64,000 bases of DNA from contig CANNHN010000002.1 of the NCBI GenBank assembly GCA_947504725.1, forward strand, positions 186,001 to 250,000. Reading direction: 5' to 3'. Below, piece by piece: positions 34,701-42,984 of this stretch. This DNA comes from Bacteroidota bacterium (GTDB taxonomy: Bacteria; Bacteroidota; Bacteroidia; 2-12-FULL-35-15). Both the position numbers and the translations under genes were made by a program. The notes under the pieces were generated by a model that saw only the letters and a list, made by a program, of their open reading frames with translations, ran no database searches and was not told where the DNA came from. Numbering within the stretch: the first letter of the stretch is position 1; each line of letters opens with the position of its first letter.

Positions 34701-37700
34701 GAACAAAAACTGTAGTTGCGTTATCCGGTGCAGTTTGCAATCCTGTAAATCCTCCTTTGTTATACACTGCAGTCCAAGTAGAACCACAATCCGTACTCAC
34801 AAAAACTCTTAATGAATCAGTGTATACAGCGCTGTATCTGCAATATGCTACATCAAAAGTCATTGTAGCTGAAGATACTCCAGTAAAATTATATTTAGGA
34901 GTAATCATTTCATCCAGATATCCTGCAGTTGAAGTTGCAGGAGTTAAATTGTCGAAAGATGCACATTGTGTACTTGTGCCAAATCCACCAGCAGCTGTTG
35001 ATTGAACCCAAGCAAAATCTAAGTCAGGATTAATTAACTGCCAGTTTGGAGGAATAAAAGTTGCTTGAAACCCTTCAACTAAAGGCAAAGCGATAGGTGA
35101 AGAAACCGTTATATAAGCTGTTTTTGTTTCCGTATCACTTCCATTTACGTTTGTTGAAATTAAAGTAACAGCATACGTTCCTGCAGTATTGTAACAAATA
35201 TTAGTTGGGTTTTGAATGGTAGATGTACCAGGAGTTCCTCCTGTGAATGTCCACGCCCATGATGTTGGGGTTCCCGTTGATAAATCAGTGAAATTAATGC
35301 AATCTCCTACACAAATATTTATTCTGTTAGCTGCGAAATCAGCTACAGGAGGTGACGTTCCGGGCGAAGCTAAATCGGATTGCCAAATACTTCTTCCGTA
35401 AGTTGCTGCTCTTAATTTTGCTGCCGTATATTGAATTTCTAATTCTCTAACAGAAACATTTGGTAGTCCTGTGTTATAAGCAGCCCAAGAGCCGGCAGTA
35501 TTATCACGATAATAAACTCCAACATCAGTACCCACATAAAGTGGATCGTTTACAGAACTAGCTTGATAAACAATACAATTTGCAGGTAAATTTGGTAAAC
35601 CGGTTGAGTAGTTTGTCCAAGTTGCACCAGCATTTGCTGAATACCAAACTTTATTAGCAGCTGAATAACCAGAGAATGTAACCCAAACTCTATTTGCATT
35701 TAACGGGTCGATTGCGATATAAGAAATGGCTGCAGATCCAGTAGGCAAACCTGCTGTTCTGTCAACAAATGCAGCCCCTGTAGTACATGCATAAAATCTA
35801 TCAATTTTAGCAGCATAAATATAATTTATATTGGAAGCAGCGTTTGCAAGTGCTATTACATTTCCAGTTCCACCTGAAATTGTACCTACCTGTGTCCATG
35901 AGGCTGCAGGAATTCCCCCTGTAGTGCTTCTATAAACTTGAGCTTTTCCAACAAACAAAGTTGCTGCATTACTTGGCGCTTCACAATATGGAGTAACCCA
36001 GTCACCATCAGCATTTACACCTGTTCCTCCACTAGCAACAACTGCAGTAGTATAATTTCCACCGGTTGTTGTTTTTCTAATTTCACCATAATAAAGTTCT
36101 CCGTATTGAACATTCGCATTAGACCAGTCGATGATACACTCCATACCGTCTCCACCGAGCGGTCTGTTCCAAGTTGTTCCTCCAACCCATCTTGCAGTAC
36201 CGTTATCTTGCCATCCTGTGTTCAATAAGTTAGCATTGGTTGCAGATAAACCAATTCTATAGGCTTGAGAAATTTGTAAGCCGTTACTTAAATCAGACCA
36301 AGCAGTTCCGCTAGTGGTTGTTCTAAATAATCCACCATCACAACCTGCAAAAATAGTTGTACCACTTCCTGGTAAGTATTCAATCGCATGAACATCTGCA
36401 TGAACATAAGGTGCGCCAGATCCTGTCCATTCAGCATTTAATGTCCAGCCCGTTCCACCATTTGTAGAACGCCAAATATTAATTCCACCAACCATTACTT
36501 GATCAGCATTTAAAGGAGAAACAGCCAGTGCCAAGTCGTACCACCCTTGTCCGCCAGCAGAAGCGCCAGTTGCAGAGTATCCTAAAATATTCGGTGTTGT
36601 TGAACGTGCTGTAAAAGTTGCACCATTATCTGTTGAACGATATAACCCTTGAAATCCATAAGCAGTATTTGCTGCCAACACATATACATACCCAGTATTT
36701 GCTGCAGTTACAGCAACGGATAAACGAGAAACAGACCCCGCTGCTGGCAAACCAGTAGACGTTGTTGCGAATGTTGTTCCTGCATTTGTAGATCTATAAA
36801 ATAAAGTTGTTGAAGTTCCATAAACGATGGTTGTATCACCAGGACGGTATTCAATATCTTTCATGTTTGCAACAGCTGTCGCAATTTGTGTCCAAGCCAC
36901 ACCTGCGTTACGTGTTCGATAAACACCGTTACTTGTCGCTGCAAAAATAGTATTCGGGTTTTGTGGATTAATTAATAATCTGCTGATTGTTCTACCATTT
37001 GTAATCAACCATGTTAACCCTGTTGGATTCCATGTTGTACCGCCATCTGTTGTTTTCAAAACGCCAATTGAATAGGTATCTTGAGCTTCTCCATCACCAG
37101 TAGCAAGGTATTGAATCAATGGGTTTGTTGGGTGAATCGCTAAGTCGGTAGTTCCAATAACCGCTAAGTTATCCGTTTGTGTTGCCCAGGTTGTTCCGCT
37201 ATTTGTACTTTTCCAAAGACCTCCACCTGGCGAACCAACATAAATTGTAGTAGATGCTAACGGATCAAATCTAACAAAGTTCACACGACCTGCACCGCCA
37301 CCGCCAGAAGGGATAGTGGTTGTTGGGCCAATGATTGACCAATTTGCTGCCATTGTTGTTGGGGTACTCGGACCAGCACCTCTCATTCCAGAAGCAGCTC
37401 CTGAGTAATAACCATCTAAATATTCATTCCAAGCATTTGCCATTACAGCACGATCACCGGAAGGATATAGTCGAGGTGACATATAATTTTCCCAGCGTTT
37501 ATAGGCTTTCCAGCCACCAGACATTTTACCTTTTTCTAATTCTGGCGGAATGGTTGAAGGAACAGCTTGGCCTTTTGTTGGGATTGTAGATTTAGGAGTG
37601 CTCGACAATTTCGCTCTAGACGCTTCTTTTACCTTTTCAGCCTGTCTAAACTTTTGTTCTGAGTCTTTATAATAATCATTAAATGTTTTTTGAACATCAT

Positions 37701-37809
37701 AGAAATTGACGTTCGGGTCTTGCATTTTTTCAACCCATGTTTGGGATAAGGCTGTGTTTACCGATATTGTAAGCGCAACGAATGAAGAAAAAAGTATTAT
37801 TTTTTTCAT
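31747..37809 (-). CDS. Giant T9SS cargo protein: BNR-like propeller, PKD and tandem Ig-like repeats
   Basis: 2020-residue secreted protein. A signal peptide (ending ISVNTALSQ) is followed by a sortilin/VPS10- or BNR-like beta-propeller over about residues 150-830, with many blades of the type LWKSTNSGTTWATQTDNL and YRSTDNGATFT. A PKD domain (FTDLSTGTPTSWAWTFTGG) follows at about 845-920, then a jelly-roll-like segment with VFVSTDCGSTWTAV. Next are two Ig-like tandem arrays: 81-residue units carrying YxWTGPxTFTS and 91-residue units carrying TPTYQWQVNGSNVG. The last 80 residues are a type A T9SS sorting domain (LNIYPNPNDGNFNILF to KKIIVY). It should be exported through type IX secretion and fixed at or released from the surface, probably as an adhesin or glycan/protein-binding factor. 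Confidence 0.92.
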   Translation of the reverse strand: MKKIILFSSFVALTISVNTALSQTWVEKMQDPNVNFYDVQKTFNDYYKDSEQKFRQAEKVKEASRAKLSSTPKSTIPTKGQAVPSTIPPELEKGKMSGGWKAYKRWENYMSPRLYPSGDRAVMANAWNEYLDGYYSGAASGMRGAGPSTPTTMAANWSIIGPTTTIPSGGGGAGRVNFVRFDPLASTTIYVGSPGGGLWKSTNSGTTWATQTDNLAVIGTTDLAIHPTNPLIQYLATGDGEAQDTYSIGVLKTTDGGTTWNPTGLTWLITNGRTISRLLINPQNPNTIFAATSNGVYRTRNAGVAWTQIATAVANMKDIEYRPGDTTIVYGTSTTLFYRSTNAGTTFATTSTGLPAAGSVSRLSVAVTAANTGYVYVLAANTAYGFQGLYRSTDNGATFTARSTTPNILGYSATGASAGGQGWYDLALAVSPLNADQVMVGGINIWRSTNGGTGWTLNAEWTGSGAPYVHADVHAIEYLPGSGTTIFAGCDGGLFRTTTSGTAWSDLSNGLQISQAYRIGLSATNANLLNTGWQDNGTARWVGGTTWNRPLGGDGMECIIDWSNANVQYGELYYGEIRKTTTGGNYTTAVVASGGTGVNADGDWVTPYCEAPSNAATLFVGKAQVYRSTTGGIPAASWTQVGTISGGTGNVIALANAASNINYIYAAKIDRFYACTTGAAFVDRTAGLPTGSAAISYIAIDPLNANRVWVTFSGYSAANKVWYSANAGATWTNYSTGLPNLPANCIVYQASSVNDPLYVGTDVGVYYRDNTAGSWAAYNTGLPNVSVRELEIQYTAAKLRAATYGRSIWQSDLASPGTSPPVADFAANRINICVGDCINFTDLSTGTPTSWAWTFTGGTPGTSTIQNPTNICYNTAGTYAVTLISTNVNGSDTETKTAYITVSSPIALPLVEGFQATFIPPNWQLINPDLDFAWVQSTAAGGFGTSTQCASFDNLTPATSTAGYLDEMITPKYNFTGVSSATMTFDVAYCRYSAVYTDSLRVFVSTDCGSTWTAVYNKGGFTGLQTAPDNATTVFVPTAAQWRTETVSMTPYAGQANVMVKFQNRSGWGQMLYLDNINITGAGAPVASVVIAQTAGTNPMCAGASATFTATPTNGGATPTYQWQINGTNVGGATASTFTTTTLATGNIVTCIMTSSLGGVVGSPATSNAITMTVNALPATPTIGSSTPDCVGQTISLTSNTIAGATYTWTGPATFTSALEDPTRPSATLAMAGTYSLTVTVGGCTSAVATTAVVVNAIPATPTVGSNTPVCAGGTILLTSNTIAGATYAWTGPSTFTSALEDPTRPSAIAAMAGTYSLTVTVGGCSSAVATTVVAVNAAPATPTVGSSTPDCVGQTISLTSNTIAGATYSWTGPAAFTSSLEDPTRPSATLAMAGTYSLTVTVGGCSSAMATTTVVVNALPSTPVPSINASTTPAAICAGGTITLTTPNLGAGFTYSWTGPNSYAAAVRNPPALTSVTTVMGGTYSLTVTNGGCTSLAGTVTIVVNPIPAAPTAGSNSPVCTGSTILLTSNTVAGATYAWTGPSTFTSSLEDPSRPTSTLAMAGTYSVTVTVAGCTSTFGTVAVVVSGSVVPTNAIVASPSGAICAGTSVTFTASAGGGGTTPTYQWQVNGSNVGTGGTTYTSNTLTSGQIVTCILTSSSSCAVPTTATSNAITMVVNPVVVPSVSVVASPSGAICSGTSVAFTATPTNGGTTPTYQWQVNASNVGTGGTIFTSTTLSSGDIVTCIMTSNATCPSTATVTSSGITMTVTPTVTPAVSIVSSPVSPICSGTSVTYTATPTNGGTTPTYQWQVNGSNVGTGGTTYTTTTLANGDIVTCIVTSNATCASPLTGTSTGITMTVNPTPATPTISVSGSTLTSSSPTGNQWYLNGVIIPGATSQNYTFTANGTYTVVVTTGPCSSSASAPEVITTTGIEDASNQYGLNIYPNPNDGNFNILFNANVVGDYTLELTNALGQLIYKEELKNYSGAYRKPFTVVEYGKGVYTITLTNDKHDVVKKIIVY
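32215..33035 (-). repeat. Tandem 273-bp coding repeat (91-residue Ig-like units)
   Basis: The motif AGTTGTTCCACC recurs at 32398, 32671 and 32944, exactly 273 bases apart, giving three near-identical units. A related, more diverged unit lies apart at about 34310-34520. Confidence 0.85.
33040..34290 (-). repeat. Tandem 243-bp coding repeat (81-residue Ig-like units)
   Basis: The anchor GGACGAG recurs at 33143, 33650, 33893 and 34136. Spacings of 243 bases define 81-residue units. The 507-base interval holds one 81-residue unit plus a diverged 88-residue variant (NSYAAAVRNPPALTS). Five units in total. Confidence 0.85.
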
Positions 37810-38178
37810 TTTATTTAGTTTAGAGAGATTATTAATGTAACTAACTTAAAGTATAATTTTAAGAAAAACAAGGTTTTAGCATTTTTTTAGATAAATGTTG
37901 CTTTTGGGTCGATTAACGATTTTCATACATAATAAAAAATTGATTTTGAACGTAATAAGTTGCAATCATAACGGGAACGAAATTATGCTGGTATTTTATT
38001 AACACACAAAACGACTTTAACAATCACATGTTAATTACTTTATTGCAACAACAATAAATAGCCGTTTTTGTTTTATAGTTTTATACCGAAACTAAACCGC
38101 TTTTCTAGAGTATAACCGATAGGTAATATTGAAAATGTATAGTTTATTAAATATCAACCTATAAAAATCGTTCTGTTT
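37810..38178. other. Divergent intergenic region
   Basis: 369 bases between the giant cargo gene (minus) and phoH (plus). It is extremely AT-rich and should hold both promoters, but I see no box that fits TAnnTTTG well on either strand. No ORF, repeat or RNA structure stands out. Confidence 0.5.
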
Positions 38179-39510
38179 ATGGTGAAAGAGAAAAAAATTT
38201 TCGTTCTTGATACGTCTGTCATTATCTACGACCACATGGCCGCAAAGAGTTTCAAAGAACATGATGTGGTTATTCCAATAACTGTTTTAGAAGAGTTGGA
38301 TAATTTTAAAAAGGGCAACGACACCAAAAATTTTGCAGCGAGAGAGTTCACGCGATACATTGATAAGATATCAAATGGTATCATTCTCCAAGATTGGATA
38401 AACATAAATGGCAAAGGCCATGGGATGATAAAAATTGAAATGCATCAGGATTCCAAAATCGATGCAGAAAAAGTTTTTGGTGAAAAGAAAGCGGATCATC
38501 GCATTTTAAATACTGCGCTATATGTTTCGGAAAAATATCCGAAAAGAAAAGTGGTGATGGTTACCAAGGATATTAATCTTCGCATCAAAGCAAAATCCTT
38601 AGGACTAAATGCTGAAGATTATGAAACCGGAAAAATTAAAGATGTTAACGAACAACTTTATACGGGAAGAAGTGAAATTCAAAAAGTTTCTACAGAAGTA
38701 ATTAATGAAATTTATGAAAAAGGATTTTGTGAGCCAGCTGCATTATTAAAAAAGCAAAAACCTACATCCAATCATTTTTACGTTTTAAAAAACGGAACCA
38801 AATCTGTACTTGCAGCTTATAGTCCGAGTAAAGACACACTTGAACGAGTTAAAAAAGTTTCTGCTTTTGGCGTGAACCCAAAGAATGCTGAGCAAGCATT
38901 TGCATTGGATGCGATTATGAATCCAGAAATAAAATTGGTTTCTATTCAAGGTGTTGCGGGAACTGGAAAAACATTGTTATCCTTGGCAGGAGCACTAGAA
39001 CAACGAAGAACGTTTCATCAAATTTATTTAGCACGACCGATTGTTCCGTTGAGCAATAAAGACATTGGATATTTACCTGGAGATATAAAATCAAAATTGA
39101 ATCCATACATGGAACCGTTGTGGGACAATTTGAAATTTATCAAAAATCAGTTTAACGAAAAGGATAAAGAGTACAAACAAATTACTGAAATGGTAGAACA
39201 TGAGAAGTTAGTTGTTTGTCCGTTAGCTTATATTCGTGGAAGAAGTTTATCTGATGTTTTCTTTATTGTTGATGAAGCTCAAAACTTAACGCCACACGAA
39301 GTAAAAACTATTATTTCGCGTGCTGGAGAAAACACGAAGATGATTTTCACAGGTGATATTCATCAAATTGATACACCATATTTGGATACACAAAGTAATG
39401 GCTTGTCATACTTAATTGATAAATTAAAAAATCAATCGTTGTATGCGCATATTACTTTAGAAAAAGGAGAAAGATCTGAATTGGCGAACTTGGCGAATGA
39501 GTTTTTGTAA
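38179..39510 (+). CDS. PIN domain-PhoH family ATPase fusion
   Basis: 443-residue cytoplasmic protein of the PhoH2/YlaK type: an N-terminal PIN ribonuclease domain fused to a PhoH ATPase/helicase domain. PIN residues include the acidic starts in FVLDTSVIIYDH and VLEELDNFK, and DINLRIKAKSLG near 130. The PhoH part holds the Walker A GVAGTGKT at about 259-266, RPIVPLSNKDIGYLPGD, and the Walker B FFIVDEAQNLTP at about 362-373. Family knowledge points to RNA unwinding and cleavage. It is a single gene closed by a bidirectional terminator. Confidence 0.93.
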   Translation: MVKEKKIFVLDTSVIIYDHMAAKSFKEHDVVIPITVLEELDNFKKGNDTKNFAAREFTRYIDKISNGIILQDWININGKGHGMIKIEMHQDSKIDAEKVFGEKKADHRILNTALYVSEKYPKRKVVMVTKDINLRIKAKSLGLNAEDYETGKIKDVNEQLYTGRSEIQKVSTEVINEIYEKGFCEPAALLKKQKPTSNHFYVLKNGTKSVLAAYSPSKDTLERVKKVSAFGVNPKNAEQAFALDAIMNPEIKLVSIQGVAGTGKTLLSLAGALEQRRTFHQIYLARPIVPLSNKDIGYLPGDIKSKLNPYMEPLWDNLKFIKNQFNEKDKEYKQITEMVEHEKLVVCPLAYIRGRSLSDVFFIVDEAQNLTPHEVKTIISRAGENTKMIFTGDIHQIDTPYLDTQSNGLSYLIDKLKNQSLYAHITLEKGERSELANLANEFL

Positions 39511-39513
39511 AAT

Positions 39514-39546
39514 TCACCACCGATTACACGGATTTACACAGATAAA
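39514..39546. repeat. Dispersed repeat, family C
   Basis: CACCACCGATTACACGGATTTACACAGATAA is like the elements at 17504 and 58256. It lies immediately after the phoH stop. Confidence 0.55.
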
Positions 39547-39575
39547 AAAACCAGACAATAAATGTCTGGTTTTTT
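39545..39575. terminator. Bidirectional terminator between phoH and the propeller gene
   Basis: AAAAAACCAGACA and TGTCTGGTTTTTT pair around a five-base loop between convergent genes. Confidence 0.85.
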
Positions 39576-39593
39576 GTTTTATTAAATTTGAAA

Positions 39594-40688
39594 TTAGTCC
39601 ACAATCACAACCTTTTTAGTTTCTGTTCCGCTTCCATTTGAAATGGTAAAGAAATAATTTCCTGCCGAGAAGTTAGATTTATCAAAGTTTATCACGTGCA
39701 GCCCCTTTGATTGATTTTCGTTTACAATTGTTTTAATCATTTTTCCTGTGATGTCAAACATTTCAATTTTTACATTTCCTGTTTCTGCTATTTGATATTT
39801 TATCTCTGCTGTTTTAGCAATTGGATTTGGAGAAACAGAGAACTGAAATGCATCTGTTGAAGATTCATGTATAGAAGTTGTCGTTCCAAAATAATAGTAA
39901 GTTGTATTGTTACCACTACCAGAATTGGGAACACCCAATGTGTCGGTCAAGACATTGTAAAAAATATCTGCAGGATTGCTTAATCCCATTCCTGTACCTA
40001 CTGCAGTTGTGGGCGTTGTAAAGGTATTGTTATAACGTGTAATTCTTGTTGGACTCCAGGAAGCTAGGTAATAATTTCCAGCTCCGTCTTTTGTGATTCC
40101 GTCCACACTGCTTAATCCAGATGAAGCCACCAAAGTAGAAACCGTTGAATCACTTAGTAAAACTGCTTTGATTGCTCCTGTCCACTGAACAAATACACAA
40201 CGGTTGTTCGGTTGATCATAAATAATTCCGTTTGGACTAGAAAGTCCAGTTGAAACAAAAGCATTGAATTGGCGGGTGTTTGTATTGAAGCGATAAATTT
40301 TGTTTCCGCTATAATCTGTTATATATAAGTTTCCTGTTGCATCGTGAGTGATTCCATTTAAAAAAGTAGAACCCGTAATTACAGTAGTAAACACAAGAGC
40401 TGCAGTATTTATATTGTATGCTCTTAAACTTCCACCAGCACAAGCATAAAGTGTGTCTCCAACAATTTCTAATCCATGAGGGCCACCTCCAGAAAAACCC
40501 GTTGATACAAAAACGGCTCTTGCTCCTGTTGTACTGCTACGTGTTAAAATGTTGTTGCCACCATTGTTCGCAATAAACCAACGGTTGTTAGCATAATCAA
40601 ACTCAATACTTTCAGGACTGTTGTACGCTTGTGAAAATGCTATTGTTGACGTGAACAGCGCAAATACGATTGTAAGAATTTTTTTCAT
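39594..40688 (-). CDS. Secreted beta-propeller protein with T9SS type A sorting domain
   Basis: 364 residues. A signal peptide ends about TIAFSQ. Residues about 25-275 form an SMP-30/NHL-like six-bladed propeller with repeats such as NGITHDATGNLYITDYSGNK, NGIIYDQPNNRC and DGITKDGAGNYYLASW. The last 80 residues are a T9SS type A sorting domain (FSVSPNPIAKTAEIKYQ to KKVVIVD). The fold resembles lactonase/gluconolactonase-like proteins, but metal ligands cannot be assigned, so it may be a binding protein and not an enzyme. Confidence 0.9.
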   Translation of the reverse strand: MKKILTIVFALFTSTIAFSQAYNSPESIEFDYANNRWFIANNGGNNILTRSSTTGARAVFVSTGFSGGGPHGLEIVGDTLYACAGGSLRAYNINTAALVFTTVITGSTFLNGITHDATGNLYITDYSGNKIYRFNTNTRQFNAFVSTGLSSPNGIIYDQPNNRCVFVQWTGAIKAVLLSDSTVSTLVASSGLSSVDGITKDGAGNYYLASWSPTRITRYNNTFTTPTTAVGTGMGLSNPADIFYNVLTDTLGVPNSGSGNNTTYYYFGTTTSIHESSTDAFQFSVSPNPIAKTAEIKYQIAETGNVKIEMFDITGKMIKTIVNENQSKGLHVINFDKSNFSAGNYFFTISNGSGTETKKVVIVD

Positions 40689-40700
40689 TTTTGTATGATT

Positions 40701-40913
40701 TTAGCTTTTAGTGATTTTTTCAAGTTCCATTCCACAAACCGAGCACTGGCCAGGCTTATCTTTTATTTCTTCTGTACACTTCATTGGGCATTGATAGTGT
40801 TCTGTTGCTACTTCTGCAGGGGCCTCCTGTTTCTTTTCTGCTTCTCCGCAAGAAACAAATGCTACTGAACTAAAAGACAGAAGAGCTATTAATATTATTG
40901 TGTTTTTCTTCAT
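40701..40913 (-). CDS. Small lipoprotein with heavy-metal-binding domain
   Basis: 70 residues. The leader MKKNTIILIALLSFSSVAF precedes a lipobox-like FVSC, then a short acidic linker, then YQCPMKC with a following PGQCSVCGMELEK. The pattern YxCPM...PGxCxxCGMxL is the heavy-metal-binding domain usually found at the N-terminus of copper ATPases and in CusB-like efflux proteins. Here it is a stand-alone envelope lipoprotein, probably binding copper or a similar metal. It lies 12 bases upstream of the propeller gene in the same direction. Confidence 0.85.
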   Translation of the reverse strand: MKKNTIILIALLSFSSVAFVSCGEAEKKQEAPAEVATEHYQCPMKCTEEIKDKPGQCSVCGMELEKITKS

Positions 40914-40995
40914 TTGATAAAATAAAATTATAATTTGTACACTAAATTACATATTTTTATGGGCTAATGAAATAAAATTGAAACTAATAATTATA

Positions 40996-41027
40996 TTTGT
41001 CGTTAACATACATTCAAAATACATTTG
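40996..41027 (+). promoter_or_regulatory. Promoter of the basic exported peptide gene
   Basis: TTTG at 40996-40999, a 20-base spacer and TACATTTG at 41020-41027 match the consensus exactly. The ATG at 41034 is six bases after the -7 box, so a leaderless or nearly leaderless mRNA is predicted. The TTTG is itself part of a second -7-like box, TATATTTG. Confidence 0.65.
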
Positions 41028-41033
41028 TCTATA

Positions 41034-41300
41034 ATGAAAAAATTTATCTTTTTACTTTTATTGTGTTTCGGATTAAGTTCTGTTGGGTTTTCTCAAGCTG
41101 CGGGAAAAGGTGGTGCTGAAAGAGGAAAGGAATCGAAAGTAAAACCACGCGGACAAATGCGTCACTTTGATAAGCCGCCAAGAGACAGAAAGATGAAGCA
41201 CAACGGAACAACCTACAAAAAGAAAAAGTCGGAGCACAAGGTTGATGGTGACGGCTTTAGTAACTCTCCTGGAAAAGGAAGAAGAAGAAGAAAAAAATAA
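41034..41300 (+). CDS. Small, very basic exported protein
   Basis: 88 residues from the ATG at 41034; an in-frame TTG at 41025 lies inside the promoter and is rejected. A signal peptide (MKKFIFLLLLCFGLSSVGFSQ) is followed by a mature chain of about 67 residues that is almost all polar, rich in Lys, Arg and Gly, and ends GKGRRRRKK. No cysteine, no domain that I recognise, probably disordered. Strong positive charge after export suggests binding to nucleic acid, anionic polysaccharide or lipopolysaccharide at the envelope. The gene has its own strong promoter and terminator. Confidence 0.75.
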   Translation: MKKFIFLLLLCFGLSSVGFSQAAGKGGAERGKESKVKPRGQMRHFDKPPRDRKMKHNGTTYKKKKSEHKVDGDGFSNSPGKGRRRRKK

Positions 41301-41313
41301 ATTCGGTAATATA

Positions 41314-41350
41314 AAAAATCCCTCTCTGTTTAAAACGGAGAGGGATTTTT
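41314..41350. terminator. Bidirectional terminator
   Basis: AAAAATCCCTCTC pairs with GAGAGGGATTTTT between the basic peptide gene (plus) and the SIMPL gene (minus). Confidence 0.85.
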
Positions 41351-41367
41351 GTTTCCGGAAGATTGGT

Positions 41368-42111
41368 TTACTGAATTGCGAATTCTGCGTTAATAGAATA
41401 GTTCAGTTTTATTGTTTTATCGCCTATGATTTTTTCCGAACCCCCATCGTCACCATCGCTAATCATATAACGAGTTTGGGCCCACGAGTTTGACGTGCTT
41501 GTATTATTGTTATACTCTCTACCATTGCGGATTCCGTCATCTATTGAAACCAGCCCCGATTTTTCTTCAATGTTTATAGCCTTTCCCGATTTTTCTCCAA
41601 TAGCTTCTAACAAGTATGTTGCTTTTTCCTTTGCTGCCTTAATCGCGTTAATTTTAATTTGCTTTTTATACTCATCCATTTTGCTGTGTGAATATTTACT
41701 TACAAAAGCTTTGCTAATTCCCAACGAATCCATTACAGAATATAGCATGTATACTTGCTGAGAGTTTTTAAATTTCACATCGTAACTTTTCGAAATGACT
41801 TCATCTTTGTTTTTACGTTTCATGCTCAACACATAAGCACTCATGTTGTCCATCTTTATGTCCTTTTTATCGGTTGTTGTAACTTTCTCGATATAGTTCA
41901 CCAGATTTTTTTCCAACTCCTCAATCGTAAATTTCTTTTTGTCTTTATTGGTATATTCTCTAAGCGTAACCGACATATAAATTTCATCTGGAACAATTTC
42001 CATTTCTGCTGTTCCAATAACTTTGATGCTGTGCTCTGCTTTTGTCTCTTGCGCTTTTGTTGTAAAAGCAAATGCAAAAATTGCTGATAGAATCAGGATG
42101 ATTTTTTTCAT
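41368..42111 (-). CDS. SIMPL domain (DUF541) exported protein
   Basis: 247 residues from the ATG at 42111, where a signal peptide begins (MKKIILILSAIFAFAFTTKAQ); the longer frame to 42147 has no signal at its start. The mature part shows the SIMPL pattern: IKVIGTAEMEIVPDEIYMSVTL at its beginning, a middle NMSAYVLSMKRKNKDE, and AIKAAKEKATYLLEAIGEKSGKAI near the end. Periplasmic or outer-membrane proteins of this family include BP26/OMP28; the activity is unknown. It follows the nuclease gene by 23 bases, so they are probably one operon. Confidence 0.87.
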   Translation of the reverse strand: MKKIILILSAIFAFAFTTKAQETKAEHSIKVIGTAEMEIVPDEIYMSVTLREYTNKDKKKFTIEELEKNLVNYIEKVTTTDKKDIKMDNMSAYVLSMKRKNKDEVISKSYDVKFKNSQQVYMLYSVMDSLGISKAFVSKYSHSKMDEYKKQIKINAIKAAKEKATYLLEAIGEKSGKAINIEEKSGLVSIDDGIRNGREYNNNTSTSNSWAQTRYMISDGDDGGSEKIIGDKTIKLNYSINAEFAIQ

Positions 42112-42134
42112 GGTTTTAGTTTTAAATAATATTA

Positions 42135-42944
42135 TTAATACTTCCAAAGGTCAACGTTAATTGTTGATTCTAAATTGTTCTCAATTGCATCAGGCAAGGA
42201 TGGAAAAAAGTTAATTTCTGTTAAACGCTCTACCGAATCAATGCTTACGGCATAGTCAAAAATAGATTCTTTACTACCAGCATTCGGCATTACAAAAGCA
42301 ATCGCTTTTTTTTCTACTCCTCGAACATCCAAAACAACTTTATAATAAAGTTTTGGCACTGCGATTTTATTTTTTTCTCCGATAGTAGGCAACCCATTTT
42401 CTAAAACACCTGCAGTTACTATATATAATTCTTCCTCTTTTTTTGCCCATTCGCGAACCTTTGATTCCAGCGTTTTCCAAATACCACGATTGAATTTTGG
42501 TTCTTGTGGACTCATGTTACTCATGTAAAAAGACTCACTCATAGCAATCTCACTCCAAGCCATATCGCCTGCCGGACAAAGATGCCCGCGATCATACCCT
42601 GTCTTTTTATAATCTTCCGGAAGCGCTGAGCCCGTTTTTACAGCTTTATCTTCTCGGAAATCGTCTTTGCGTTCTTCTTCATTGTTGTTGCACATAGCTG
42701 CTGTTAACCGATACGCTACCCATTTTGCCTGCTCATACTTTTCGTCATAACAAAGAGCATATCCAAGATGCTTTACAACCAGTTCTTTCTTTTTGAATTT
42801 AGGATAAAATGTTTTAGAGAAATTTTTTATGCTGTCAGAAGCTATCGTTAAAATTAAGCTTTCGGGGTGTATTGAATATGATGGAATGTTTAGCACTAAA
42901 TAAGAAATAAAAAATACTGGAAAAAATATTCTTAAAATTGTCAT
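42135..42944 (-). CDS. Secreted DNA/RNA non-specific endonuclease
   Basis: 269 residues with a hydrophobic N-terminal leader. It carries the beta-beta-alpha-metal nuclease motif YDRGHLCPAGD at about 117-127 (general-base His121) and the magnesium-ligand region SPQEPKFNRGIWKTLE, as in NucA/Serratia nuclease. Exported nucleases of this kind degrade extracellular DNA and RNA for nutrients or to limit biofilm DNA. No immunity gene is next to it, which argues against a toxin role. First gene of a two-gene operon with the SIMPL protein. Confidence 0.92.
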   Translation of the reverse strand: MTILRIFFPVFFISYLVLNIPSYSIHPESLILTIASDSIKNFSKTFYPKFKKKELVVKHLGYALCYDEKYEQAKWVAYRLTAAMCNNNEEERKDDFREDKAVKTGSALPEDYKKTGYDRGHLCPAGDMAWSEIAMSESFYMSNMSPQEPKFNRGIWKTLESKVREWAKKEEELYIVTAGVLENGLPTIGEKNKIAVPKLYYKVVLDVRGVEKKAIAFVMPNAGSKESIFDYAVSIDSVERLTEINFFPSLPDAIENNLESTINVDLWKY

Positions 42945-42984
42945 ACATTTACTATCATTAATTTATGTTAAAGATAGATTAAAA

